Origin: Nitrospirota bacterium
Lineage (GTDB): Bacteria > Nitrospirota > Thermodesulfovibrionia > Thermodesulfovibrionales > Magnetobacteriaceae
DNA length: 56,207 bases
Direction of reading: 5' to 3'
Assembly (NCBI GenBank): GCA_015233015.1
Contig: JADFYO010000018.1
Span: 1 to 56,207 of the forward strand
The stretch's first letter is position 1. Each line of letters starts with the position of its first letter. Made by a program: the position numbers and the translations under genes. The notes beneath the pieces are model-generated. The model was not told the origin of the DNA. It worked only from the letters and a program-made list of their open reading frames with translations, and ran no database searches. Below, piece after piece: positions 24,722 to 33,083 of this stretch.

Positions 24722-25321
24722 CTAATCTTCTATTCTTACCGTATTGCCTGTTACACTGAGTTTTCCCTCGATGTATAATTTAATAGCACGGGGATAGATG
24801 CGGTGTTCACACTCTAATATCCTTGCCGAGAGGGATTCCTCTGTGTCGTCTGATAACACCGGCACGGCCTCCTGTAATATTATCGGGCCGGTGTCAACTC
24901 CCTCGTCAACGAAATGCACCGTACACCCCGCTATCTTTACCCCATACTCAAGCGCCTGGCGCTGCGCGTGCAACCCCTTAAACGACGGCAGCAGGGCCGG
25001 ATGTATATTCATTATTCGCATCGGGAAGGCCTCTATCAGCGGCTTTTTGACCACGCGCATGAACCCGGCAAGCACTACCAGCTCCACGCCGCAAGCGATC
25101 AGCTCGCCGGCTATGGTCTTATAAAATATGTCCTTGCTCCCTGCCGGATTTATATACACATGCGGGATATTGTGCAGCTTTGCCCGCTCTATGGCATACG
25201 CCGCGGGGTTGTCCGTAATCAGACAGGCCACTTTGGCGTCAATGGCGCCGCTGTCAATGGAGTCTATAATGGACTGAAAATTTGAGCCTCTTCCGGAGGC
25301 AAGCACCCCTATTTTAATCAT
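24722..25321 (-). CDS. purN: phosphoribosylglycinamide formyltransferase PurN
   Basis: PurN transfers a formyl group from 10-formyl-THF to GAR in purine synthesis. The 199 residues show IGVLASGRGSNFQSIIDSID at the start, VLAGFMRVV, the catalytic Asn-His-Asp set in MNIHPALLPSFKGLHAQ and VHFVDEGVDTGPIILQ, and a normal length. The start overlaps the end of rsmI by 8 bp, so the two are likely co-translated. Confidence 0.97.
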   Translation of the reverse strand: MIKIGVLASGRGSNFQSIIDSIDSGAIDAKVACLITDNPAAYAIERAKLHNIPHVYINPAGSKDIFYKTIAGELIACGVELVVLAGFMRVVKKPLIEAFPMRIMNIHPALLPSFKGLHAQRQALEYGVKIAGCTVHFVDEGVDTGPIILQEAVPVLSDDTEESLSARILECEHRIYPRAIKLYIEGKLSVTGNTVRIED

Positions 25322-26156
25322 CTTCCACTCCCATTCGATTAACCTCGATGCTTTCTTTATACAGTACCTTCTTGCTTATGCCGGTTGCCGAGGCGATCTC
25401 TTCAACCGCCTCCTTACGCCTCATGCCGCTTTCTATTAACTGCCCTATTTCATTCAGGGCATCCCCGATGCTCAGCCCGGTCTCTTCAAAACCATCTACT
25501 ACTACTACATACTCACCGGCTATTTTTGCGTTCTGGAGGTGATCTATTACCTCTGAGACAGTCCCCCTTTCTGTATCTTCGTGGAGTTTCGTCAGCTCAT
25601 GGCAAAGGGCAATCCTCCTATCTCCAAAGACCTCTGATAAATCGTCGAGAAAATTCAGTATCCTGTGCGGGGACTCGTAAAACACAAGCGTATGCCGCTC
25701 TACCCGGAGAGCCTGTAATTCCTTCTTTCTCTGGATGGTCTTTGGCGACAGAAACCCTATGAATGTAAACCTGCGCGTGGAAAGCCCCGAAACCGAAAGC
25801 GCCGCTACCAAAGAGGACGGCCCGGGTATGGGGAATATCTCTATCCCCTCGTTTATCGCATCGCGAATCAATACCTCGCCGGGGTCTGAGATGCCCGGCG
25901 TGCCGGCGTCCGTTATCAGCGCTACCGTATAGCCGGAGTTCAGTTTGTCTATTATTACCTTTGACTTTATCTTTTCCTTTTCCCTCCAGTAGCTTATCAT
26001 AGGACGCGAGATCTCATAGTAGTTGAGCAGCTTTACCGAGTGTCTGGTGTCTTCGACGGCTATGAAGTCCGCCTCCTTCAGGATACGAAGCGCTCGGAGC
26101 GTTATATCCTCGAGGTTCCCAATCGGTGTGGAGACGATGTACAGGCAGCCTTTCAT
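25314..26156 (-). CDS. rsmI: 16S rRNA (cytidine1402-2'-O)-methyltransferase RsmI
   Basis: The 280-residue tetrapyrrole-methylase-fold enzyme begins LYIVSTPIGNLEDITLRALR, followed by VEDTRHSVKLLNYY, ALITDAGTPGISDPGEVLIR, FPIPGPSSLVAALSVSGL, FIGFLSPK and YESPHRI, all hallmarks of RsmI. It methylates C1402 of 16S rRNA with SAM. The stop of the ferritin-like gene upstream and this start are adjacent (26157/26156), so it is in an operon with purN downstream. Confidence 0.96.
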   Translation of the reverse strand: MKGCLYIVSTPIGNLEDITLRALRILKEADFIAVEDTRHSVKLLNYYEISRPMISYWREKEKIKSKVIIDKLNSGYTVALITDAGTPGISDPGEVLIRDAINEGIEIFPIPGPSSLVAALSVSGLSTRRFTFIGFLSPKTIQRKKELQALRVERHTLVFYESPHRILNFLDDLSEVFGDRRIALCHELTKLHEDTERGTVSEVIDHLQNAKIAGEYVVVVDGFEETGLSIGDALNEIGQLIESGMRRKEAVEEIASATGISKKVLYKESIEVNRMGVEDD

Positions 26157-26639
26157 CTATGCGTTATGGCCGCTGTGCTGAGCCTTGTACTTACTCAGCC
26201 ATACGATGTGGTGTTTTTCCTCTTCGATTATCTCGTTTACTATGTTTTTTTCCTTCACGGAGTCCCTTATGGTATAAAAATAGAGCAGGGTTTCCTTTTC
26301 AAACCCTATGGCAAGACCTACCGCGTGCAGCGGATCTGCGACGTTTTGCATGTGAAGCATTGCCTTGTCCTTACCCAGGAAAAATGCGCTTTCAACGAAC
26401 GCCCTCATGTACTCTGAAATATCCTGCCAGTTGTCAGGCTCCTCTTCGCCGACCTTCTCCTTTAGAGCTGTAAAGGCGATTATGTGGTTTTTCTCTGCCT
26501 CCGCGAGCTTTGTAAACAGCTCATAGACTTCCCTGTTTCCACCCTTAAATTTTGCCGCTAAATCGTTATAATATGAATTGCCGAGGACCTCTGTCCTCAC
26601 TGCCATTTCTATTACTTCTCTTATCGAAAATGTTTCCAT
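26157..26639 (-). CDS. ferritin-like/rubrerythrin-type diiron protein
   Basis: About 160 residues forming a four-helix bundle with di-iron type motifs: VRTEVLGNSYYNDLA, LAEAEKNHIIAFTAL (E..H), YTIRDSVKE and EEEKHHIVWLSKY (E..H). It has no rubredoxin-like Cys pairs. The family acts in peroxide reduction or iron handling in anaerobes. The start at 26639 follows a GGGAGGT site; the longer frame with MGGR in front would place the start inside that site. It is first or second in the run leading to rsmI-purN. Confidence 0.88.
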   Translation of the reverse strand: METFSIREVIEMAVRTEVLGNSYYNDLAAKFKGGNREVYELFTKLAEAEKNHIIAFTALKEKVGEEEPDNWQDISEYMRAFVESAFFLGKDKAMLHMQNVADPLHAVGLAIGFEKETLLYFYTIRDSVKEKNIVNEIIEEEKHHIVWLSKYKAQHSGHNA

Positions 26640-26656
26640 GCGACCTCCCATATTGA

Positions 26657-26941
26657 TTAATTTGGAAATTCATTCTGTAATTCCCTGTTTGTCTTAATCA
26701 TTTCCTTTACGTCAGTTCCCACTATGTCCCAGCTATACTCTCCTTTAAAACTCCTTTTTAGTTTTACGTTAATTGGCTTTTTCACCGGCTTCATTGACGT
26801 GTCGTTGTCCTTGCCGATTTCGATTTCGTTTGGCCTGACCACCGGTGTCGTTGTTGCCGCAGCCGGGGCGTTCAGAGGCTGTGCAGGCTGTCTGTCACAA
26901 GCCGCAAGCAGCACCACCACTACAAAAACGAACGCCTTCAT
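26657..26941 (-). CDS. small lipoprotein of unknown function
   Basis: The 94-residue protein has a lipoprotein signal (MKAFVFVVVVLLAACDRQP, lipobox LAAC), a Pro/Ala/Thr-rich linker, and a short basic then mixed tail (KLKRSFKGEYSWDIVGTDVK). It is probably anchored in a membrane facing the periplasm. The start codon overlaps the nadE stop region by 4 bp, and it is followed by the ferritin-like gene after 17 bp. The function is not recognised. Confidence 0.75.
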   Translation of the reverse strand: MKAFVFVVVVLLAACDRQPAQPLNAPAAATTTPVVRPNEIEIGKDNDTSMKPVKKPINVKLKRSFKGEYSWDIVGTDVKEMIKTNRELQNEFPN

Positions 26942-28665
26942 CTGCCCCCTCTGTAACCGTTTGTAATGGGAAAACGTCTGTCTTTTCCAAATGCCCTTGC
27001 CGTTATCTTAATGCCGGGGGGGGATTGTCTCCTCTTATATTCGCTGCCGTCAATCAGGGACAGTGTCTTTTTTACAGTGTGAGCGTCTATTCCAAGGGCG
27101 GTTATCTCCTCGAGACTCATATCCTTTTCAATGTATGCCTCGATAATCATATCAAGTGTTTCATATGGCGGAAGGCTGTCGCTGTCCTTCTGATTGGGGC
27201 GAAGCTCCGCCGTTGGCGCCTTGGTAATCACGCTCTCAGGGATGGCCGTCCCGATAGAGTTGCGCCATCTTGCAAGTCCATAGACCATCATTTTAGGGAC
27301 ATCCTTTATCACGGCGAGACCGCCCGCCATATCTCCATACAATGTGGCATATCCCGCCGACATCTCAGACTTATTGCCTGTGGTAAGCACCAGAGGGCCG
27401 AACTTGTTCGATATAGCCATAAGGATGTTTCCCCTTACCCTTGCCTGAAGGTTTTCCTCTGTCGTATCGGAGGCCTTGCCCTCAAACGCGGGTGCAAGTT
27501 CACTAAGAAATGCACTGAAAATCGCTGTTATCGGGATTTCTGTTGTCCTGATTTTGAGATTTTCAGTCAGCTCACGGACATCCTCTCCCGACTCTGCCGA
27601 TGTATAAGGCGATGGCATAAAAATTCCTCTGACGTTGTCTGCTCCAACGGCGTCAACGGCAATACACGCAACTATGGACGAATCAATCCCGCCACTAAGC
27701 CCAATCACAACCGATTTAAATCCATTTTTCGTTACATAGTCCCTTGTGCCGAGGACCAGGGCGTTATAAATCTCTTCGTAGTAGTCCATATGGCACACCG
27801 GATGCTGTTGCACAGGGGATTTTTCTTTGGGAACCCTGTCGCAGATGAATATTTTCTTAATTTCATTCTGGCATAGTGCCTTGACCTTTTGACGCCTCCG
27901 CGGGTCATGCAGGCGGGAAACGAACACGCCCTCCAAGTCGAGGTCAACGACTATCAATTCCTCTGTAAAACTCCCCCCGCGCGCTAATACCTCCCCCGAC
28001 TGGCCGAACACCGTCGATGCACCGTCAAAGACGAGCTCGTCCTGCCCTCCAACCGTGTTCAGATATGCCAGTATGACGCGGTTGTCAAAGGCGCGGGCCG
28101 ATAACATAGTCTCTTTGGATTTGGATTTATTGAATCCATATGGAGAGGCATTGATATTTATAATCAACTCCGCCCCGGCAAGCGATTGCTTATAGGCCGG
28201 GCCGTCCGGGTACCATATGTCTTCGCATATATTCAGTCCTACGAGGCAGCCGGCGATCTCATATACAGGGCAGACGCCCCCGCTCTGAAAATACCTCAGC
28301 TCGTCAAATACGCCGTAGTTAGGCAGGAACATCTTGTGATAAACATCCATTATCTGATGGTTATAGAGCAGTGCGGCGGCATTATAAATATCATCCTTCC
28401 TGTCAACAAACCCCACGACAACCGCGATGTCCCCGGTATGTCTTTTTATCTCGTCCAGCGCCTTGAGGTTGTCTTTGATAAAAGACGGTTTAAGGAGCAG
28501 GTCCTCAGGTGGATAGCCCGTAACGCAAAGCTCCGGGAATGCCACAATGTCGGCATGGTGACTGAGGGCGTCTTCGATATACGCGATAATCTTCTCGCTG
28601 TTTTTCTCTATACTGCCAACAGTCGGATTAATTTGAGCAAGGGCCAGCCTCAACGTCTTCACCAT
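26938..28665 (-). CDS. nadE: glutamine-dependent NAD+ synthetase NadE
   Basis: NadE makes NAD+ from nicotinate adenine dinucleotide. The amino-terminal glutaminase domain (nitrilase fold) has the Glu in FPELCVTGYPPEDLL, the Lys in HKMFLPNYGVFDE and the Cys in GLNICEDIW. The carboxy-terminal synthetase has the PP-loop GLSGGIDSSIVACIAV, then TTGNKSEMSAGYATLYGDMA and APTAELRPNQKDSDSLPPY. Total 575 residues, typical for the two-domain enzyme. I prefer the ATG at 28665 (MVKTLRLALAQINPTVG); the frame is open to 28704. Confidence 0.96.
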   Translation of the reverse strand: MVKTLRLALAQINPTVGSIEKNSEKIIAYIEDALSHHADIVAFPELCVTGYPPEDLLLKPSFIKDNLKALDEIKRHTGDIAVVVGFVDRKDDIYNAAALLYNHQIMDVYHKMFLPNYGVFDELRYFQSGGVCPVYEIAGCLVGLNICEDIWYPDGPAYKQSLAGAELIININASPYGFNKSKSKETMLSARAFDNRVILAYLNTVGGQDELVFDGASTVFGQSGEVLARGGSFTEELIVVDLDLEGVFVSRLHDPRRRQKVKALCQNEIKKIFICDRVPKEKSPVQQHPVCHMDYYEEIYNALVLGTRDYVTKNGFKSVVIGLSGGIDSSIVACIAVDAVGADNVRGIFMPSPYTSAESGEDVRELTENLKIRTTEIPITAIFSAFLSELAPAFEGKASDTTEENLQARVRGNILMAISNKFGPLVLTTGNKSEMSAGYATLYGDMAGGLAVIKDVPKMMVYGLARWRNSIGTAIPESVITKAPTAELRPNQKDSDSLPPYETLDMIIEAYIEKDMSLEEITALGIDAHTVKKTLSLIDGSEYKRRQSPPGIKITARAFGKDRRFPITNGYRGGR

Positions 28666-28768
28666 GTTCCAATTATAACAAAAAAACTCCCCATGCGATA
28701 GCAAAATATTTATGAATAAGTTACAATAGAGGGAGAGATAGAATTTGAAAAAAAACTGGAGGACAGAT

Positions 28769-29485
28769 ATGGATTTAAAGAATCTCAGATATACAGCCGT
28801 GGCAATATTAATATCATATGCGTTGACTGCCTGTGCGGTAGTCCCGCCTCGAGGAACGCCTCTTACTCATGATCAGAGGCAGGAGGCGCAGGCATCCTGC
28901 ATTGCTCAATATACCGTGGGGGGTGCGATTATTGGCGGGCTGGGCACATTGGCCCTCGATAACCTCGCATACGGGCGCTCAAGCGGCGGCAGGGTAGCGG
29001 CGGGGGCGATTATTGGCGGCTCTATCGGGTTTGCGCTTGCGTGGGGGCACTGTCTGTACCTGTTTGCCGATATAAGGAGTTATCCTGTTGCCGGTGCTGC
29101 CGAGACGGTAACCCAGACCGGCTATACGGCATCCTACGGGAGCTATGTAAAGTTTGGAAGCATGGACATAAATCCTGTGTCCGTTGCACCGGGCGGCAAG
29201 GTGCACATAAACGCCGTCTATTACATTCTTGACACCGACATGAACAAACAGGTGGCTGTCACAGAGGCTTCCACCTTGTACTACTACGATTACAGCAAGA
29301 GCAACTGGGTTGACCTCGGCACTGCCAGTGAACACAAGACCGTTGAGCTGGGAACGAGAAAGGGCGATATAACATTTGACATACCAAAAGACGCCCCCGA
29401 AGGCAGCTATAAAATTATGCTGAAAGTCACGGCAATGGGCAAAGAGGACTCCATAACAAAAGACCTTGCAGTGCGAAGGGGCTGA
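28769..29485 (+). CDS. lipoprotein with glycine-zipper segment
   Basis: About 238 residues. The ATG at 28769 has a GGAGG site; a TTG at 28745 is less likely. A lipoprotein signal ends at TACAVVPPRG (Cys near residue 21). Residues about 45-95 carry small-residue zipper motifs (VGGAIIGGLGTLAL, AAGAIIGGSIGFALAWG), as in outer-membrane-associated glycine-zipper proteins. The second half is a soluble beta-rich domain (YVKFGSMDINPVSVAPGGKV ... APEGSYKIMLKVTAMGKED). It is probably in the outer membrane or periplasm. It is convergent with the hybrid kinase gene. Confidence 0.75.
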   Translation: MDLKNLRYTAVAILISYALTACAVVPPRGTPLTHDQRQEAQASCIAQYTVGGAIIGGLGTLALDNLAYGRSSGGRVAAGAIIGGSIGFALAWGHCLYLFADIRSYPVAGAAETVTQTGYTASYGSYVKFGSMDINPVSVAPGGKVHINAVYYILDTDMNKQVAVTEASTLYYYDYSKSNWVDLGTASEHKTVELGTRKGDITFDIPKDAPEGSYKIMLKVTAMGKEDSITKDLAVRRG

Positions 29486-29612
29486 GGCAGAAAGGATTAA
29501 CGACGAAGGGGGATAATCCCCCTTCACCCCTGTTCTCGCATATGCTTTATCATTGAATTTGGGTTGCCGCCCGTTGGCGGCTTCGGTACTCCGGCTAAAG
29601 GGGCTGAGGCAG
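29476..29612. repeat. 15-bp direct repeats bracketing the dispersed element
   Basis: AAGGGGCTGAGGCAG occurs at 29476-29490 (over the lipoprotein stop codon) and again at 29598-29612 (directly after the hybrid-kinase stop codon). The two-hairpin element lies between. This looks like a target duplication or a recombination scar. Confidence 0.75.
29502..29595 (-). repeat. dispersed two-hairpin element, copy 2
   Basis: It is in the opposite orientation to the copy at 15708-15803. The hairpin arms GAAGGGGGA/TCCCCCTTC lie near 29505-29526 and the GCCGCC/GGCGGC-type hairpin at 29566-29582. It lies between convergent genes, as copy 1 does, so a bidirectional terminator role is plausible. Confidence 0.85.
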
Positions 29613-32600
29613 CTATGACCTCATGGCCTCCTTATCATCTTCTTCATGAGAGAGTTCCATCTTAATCGCCGCCAGGACTTTTTCGTATTCTTCCCCGATC
29701 TTGCCGGTGTATTTTATTACTGTCCCTATGTCATGTTCGGTTATCGGCTTTGTGAGCTTTCTCAGGTCAAGCTCAAGTTTAAACGCGCGGTTCTTTAGCT
29801 GTACCGCACCCATGTTCGCCGCCATGCCCTTTATTAAGTGTGCCTGTGCCTTCAGTCCCTCTATGTCTTTTGCGGCGCTTAGTTCCTTTAGCCTCTTTAT
29901 TTGCACGGGGGCGTCGTCTATAAAGGACTTCATCATCTCTGTCAATATGGCTTTATCTCCGCCGAGGCGGCGAAGCACCTCGTCTTTGTCCAGAACGGGG
30001 AGGGTCTTAGGGACTTTCTCAGACGCCGGCTTTGACGATGTCTCAGGCGCCGCCGATGTATTCCTTGTGTTTTTTTCTATTATTTTATAAAGTGTTGCAG
30101 CCTCCAAAGGCTTAGTTATGTAATCCGTCATTCCTTTTTCCATACATACCTCCATGTATCCCTTTATGGCATGGGCAGTCATGGCGATGATCGGCACCCT
30201 TGGATTAATATTGCCGTCAACGGCGCTCCTGATATATTTTGTGGCCTCAAAACCATCCATTTCAGGCATTTGCACATCCATAAGCACTACATCGAAGGCC
30301 TGTTTCTTTAATGCCTCAACCGCCTCCCTGCCGTTTGAGACTACGTGTACTGCGTAACCCTTTTTCTCGAGAAGCCTGCGCGCTACCTTTTGATTTACTA
30401 TGTTGTCCTCCGCAAGCAGTATATTAACAGACTTCTTTAATTCGCTTAAGGTGTGACGGGTTATCACTATGGGTTCGTCCCCGCCTGAAGATAAAAACGT
30501 GAGCCTTATAGTCTCTGTCAGGCTGTCCTCATCTACCGGTCTGACTACGTAACCGTCTATGCCGGCGGCCTTACAGCGGGCAACATCTCCTTTTAATCCC
30601 GCAGAGACTATCAGTATGACCTTTATGCCGCGCGTGGCAGGGTCGGATTTTATCTGCTCCGCTAAATCAAAACCGTCCATGTCATGTATTTGTAAATCAA
30701 TCAGGGCGGCGGCGTAGTCTCCGCTTTTGAGTTTTCTGACCGCCTCGCGCCCGCTTGAAGCCCCCCCGACTTTGTGTCCCTTGTTCTCGAGAACCCTGAT
30801 ATATGAATTCAGAGAAAGACTATTGCCATCCACAACGAGGATGCTTATATCAGGAGCGTCTTCGGAGATTTTCGCGGCGGACTTCCTCATCCCGATAGCG
30901 CCGGACTTAAACCTTGCCGTAAAGTGAAACGCCGTCCCCTCGCCCAACACGCTCTCCACCCAAAGACGCCCGCCCATCAGCTCAACTATCTTTTTCGATA
31001 TGGCAAGACCAAGCCCTGTGCCGCCATATTTTCTCGTCATCGAATCGTCAACCTGCGAGAAACTGTCAAATATCATGCCCAGCTTGTCCTCCGGTATTCC
31101 TATGCCTGTGTCGGAGACGCTGAAGTGTAAAAAATGTGGCGCCCCGGCAGCGGGACCTTCGCCGTCGTCCATGCTTACGGGATATGGGGCCGGTTCAATG
31201 TCTATGCGTATTTGTCCTTCGTGGGTAAATTTCACCGAGTTATTCAGCAGATTTACTATCACCTGTCTTAGCCTGCCCGGGTCTCCCTTTATCTCCACCG
31301 GCACATTTTCGTCTATTTGGGTTATCAGTTTAATGCCCTTTTTCTGCGCCTCATAGGCCAGCGGTTTTATTACCGTATCGAGAAGCCCTCTCAAGTCGAA
31401 ATTTATAGACTCAAGCTCCATTTTGCCCGCTTCTACCTTCGAGAAATCGAGGATACTGTTTACCAGAGACAGTAAATGGGCAGACGATGTCCTGACCAGC
31501 TCAAGATACTCACGCTGTTCGTCGTCAAGATTAGTGTCAAGGGCAAGCCCTGTCATGCCTATTATGCCGTTCATCGGGGTGCGAAGTTCATGGCTCATGT
31601 TTGTAAGGAATGTGGTCTTTGCCTGGTTGGCCGCCTCAGCCGCCTCCTTTGCCTGCATCATGAGCTGCTCTGCACGCATACGCTCTGCTATCTCTAAAAT
31701 CAGTTTCTCGTTGGATTCAGTCAACTCTGCCGTTCGGGCATATACCAGTTCTTCAAGATGGTTGCGATAGGTTATCAACTCCTCCTCGGCGTGTTTTCTG
31801 TCCGTTATATCGGTTGAGATCCCGCATACGGCATACACAGTGTTGTCTTTCCTGTAGAGAGGAAACTTTATCGATACGTATGTCCTGAGCGCTTCCCCAT
31901 GTTTTATCGTCTCTTCAAGCTCCAGCGGCTGGCCGCTTTGAACTACCATCATGTCGTTTTCGTGAAACGGGCCGCCGTCAAATATCTCATAATCTGTCTT
32001 GTCCGTTACCAGCTCCTTTGCCTTATGAAACAATTCCTCGAAGTGCCGGTTTACCATTAAATACCGCCCTGAGGTGTCCTTCAGATATATCACCGCACGC
32101 GCGTTATCCATTATCGACTGCAGGCGCATCCAGCTCTCGTGGTTAATGTCGTCCACACGTTTTCTCTGGAGTGCGTTGATAAATATCTCGCCTCCTATTT
32201 TCAGCAGGGACAACACATCGGGGGCATAGTCTTTCTGTATAGTAGTAGAGTCAAAGCCAAGATACCCGCTCAGCTTGCCGCCGCGGCTTATTGGTATGGC
32301 AATTAACGATATTACGTCTGCCCCCGCAATGACTTCTCTGCCGGGGGCACCCGGGATTTCGTCCGATGAGGTCATGTATATGTTGTCAAAAGCGCTTAGC
32401 CTCTGCATCCACCACGACAGGCAATCCAATGCCCTGAGCCGCTCCGCCTTTGAAGGCACACCCTCCACGTGCCACTCATATATCTCGGGGGAAGTCTTCA
32501 TATCCCATGAGAATATCACCACATAGCCCCTGTCAACACCCAGGAAATTGCCTATCGACGACAGGGCGTGAACTATCCAGTCACCAACCTCCCCGGAGGG

Positions 32601-33071
32601 AATAGTAATAAAAGTTGACGATATGTTGGTTATCAACTTTATAAGCTCTACGATGTATTGGAGTTTCTTTTCCGTCCTGCGCCTTTGTACTATCTCGTTA
32701 AGCATCTGCTGGTTTACTTCTACGACTTCCGCCGCCCCTTCCTCTGTCTTGCGTTTGTATTCGTTGAAATTCTCTATGAGACGGTTAAATACCATGGACA
32801 GGTTCGTCATATTCTTATCGGGCTGAAGGTTGAATTGCTCTTCCGATATCTTTCTGGCCGCGAGCATCAGTTCATTTATAGGTTTCTTTATTCGCCTGAT
32901 TATCAAAAGAGAGATTGCGGAGTTCAACACCAATAGCAGAACGACAAAAACCGCCAGAGCGAAACCCTCATGTGCCATAAACGGCAGCAACAAACCTATG
33001 CCAATAAGGGCAGCCCCCGTAGTGGCTAATATAAGCAAGTCATGTCTGGCTGCCGGCTGTTTACTGGCCAT
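29613..33071 (-). CDS. hybrid sensor histidine kinase (GAF-PAS-HisKA-HATPase-REC-REC-HPt)
   Basis: This is an 1152-residue membrane-anchored phosphorelay protein. Two membrane segments (about 10-56) form a hairpin with almost no periplasmic loop, followed by HAMP (to about 115), GAF (about 145-305), PAS (about 312-430), coiled coil, HisKA with NMSHELRTPMNG (His near 493), and HATPase (about 600-735, DTGIGIPEDKLG, GTGLGLAISKKI). REC1 (about 740-860) seems degenerate: VVDGNS lacks the second acid and the Lys is replaced in VRPVDE. REC2 (about 877-1000) is intact (LAEDN, LMDVQMPEMDG, ITKPL). HPt at the end has AHLIKGMAANMGA. An HD-GYP gene lies 12 bp upstream, so output to cyclic di-GMP breakdown is plausible. 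Confidence 0.95.
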   Translation of the reverse strand: MASKQPAARHDLLILATTGAALIGIGLLLPFMAHEGFALAVFVVLLLVLNSAISLLIIRRIKKPINELMLAARKISEEQFNLQPDKNMTNLSMVFNRLIENFNEYKRKTEEGAAEVVEVNQQMLNEIVQRRRTEKKLQYIVELIKLITNISSTFITIPSGEVGDWIVHALSSIGNFLGVDRGYVVIFSWDMKTSPEIYEWHVEGVPSKAERLRALDCLSWWMQRLSAFDNIYMTSSDEIPGAPGREVIAGADVISLIAIPISRGGKLSGYLGFDSTTIQKDYAPDVLSLLKIGGEIFINALQRKRVDDINHESWMRLQSIMDNARAVIYLKDTSGRYLMVNRHFEELFHKAKELVTDKTDYEIFDGGPFHENDMMVVQSGQPLELEETIKHGEALRTYVSIKFPLYRKDNTVYAVCGISTDITDRKHAEEELITYRNHLEELVYARTAELTESNEKLILEIAERMRAEQLMMQAKEAAEAANQAKTTFLTNMSHELRTPMNGIIGMTGLALDTNLDDEQREYLELVRTSSAHLLSLVNSILDFSKVEAGKMELESINFDLRGLLDTVIKPLAYEAQKKGIKLITQIDENVPVEIKGDPGRLRQVIVNLLNNSVKFTHEGQIRIDIEPAPYPVSMDDGEGPAAGAPHFLHFSVSDTGIGIPEDKLGMIFDSFSQVDDSMTRKYGGTGLGLAISKKIVELMGGRLWVESVLGEGTAFHFTARFKSGAIGMRKSAAKISEDAPDISILVVDGNSLSLNSYIRVLENKGHKVGGASSGREAVRKLKSGDYAAALIDLQIHDMDGFDLAEQIKSDPATRGIKVILIVSAGLKGDVARCKAAGIDGYVVRPVDEDSLTETIRLTFLSSGGDEPIVITRHTLSELKKSVNILLAEDNIVNQKVARRLLEKKGYAVHVVSNGREAVEALKKQAFDVVLMDVQMPEMDGFEATKYIRSAVDGNINPRVPIIAMTAHAIKGYMEVCMEKGMTDYITKPLEAATLYKIIEKNTRNTSAAPETSSKPASEKVPKTLPVLDKDEVLRRLGGDKAILTEMMKSFIDDAPVQIKRLKELSAAKDIEGLKAQAHLIKGMAANMGAVQLKNRAFKLELDLRKLTKPITEHDIGTVIKYTGKIGEEYEKVLAAIKMELSHEEDDKEAMRS

Positions 33072-33083
33072 TATTTCCGGTCA

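Noticed and set aside
26845-27876. A 343-codon plus-strand open frame
   Set aside because: It is opposite to nadE, which is fully supported by motifs. The plus-strand product has no recognisable sequence.
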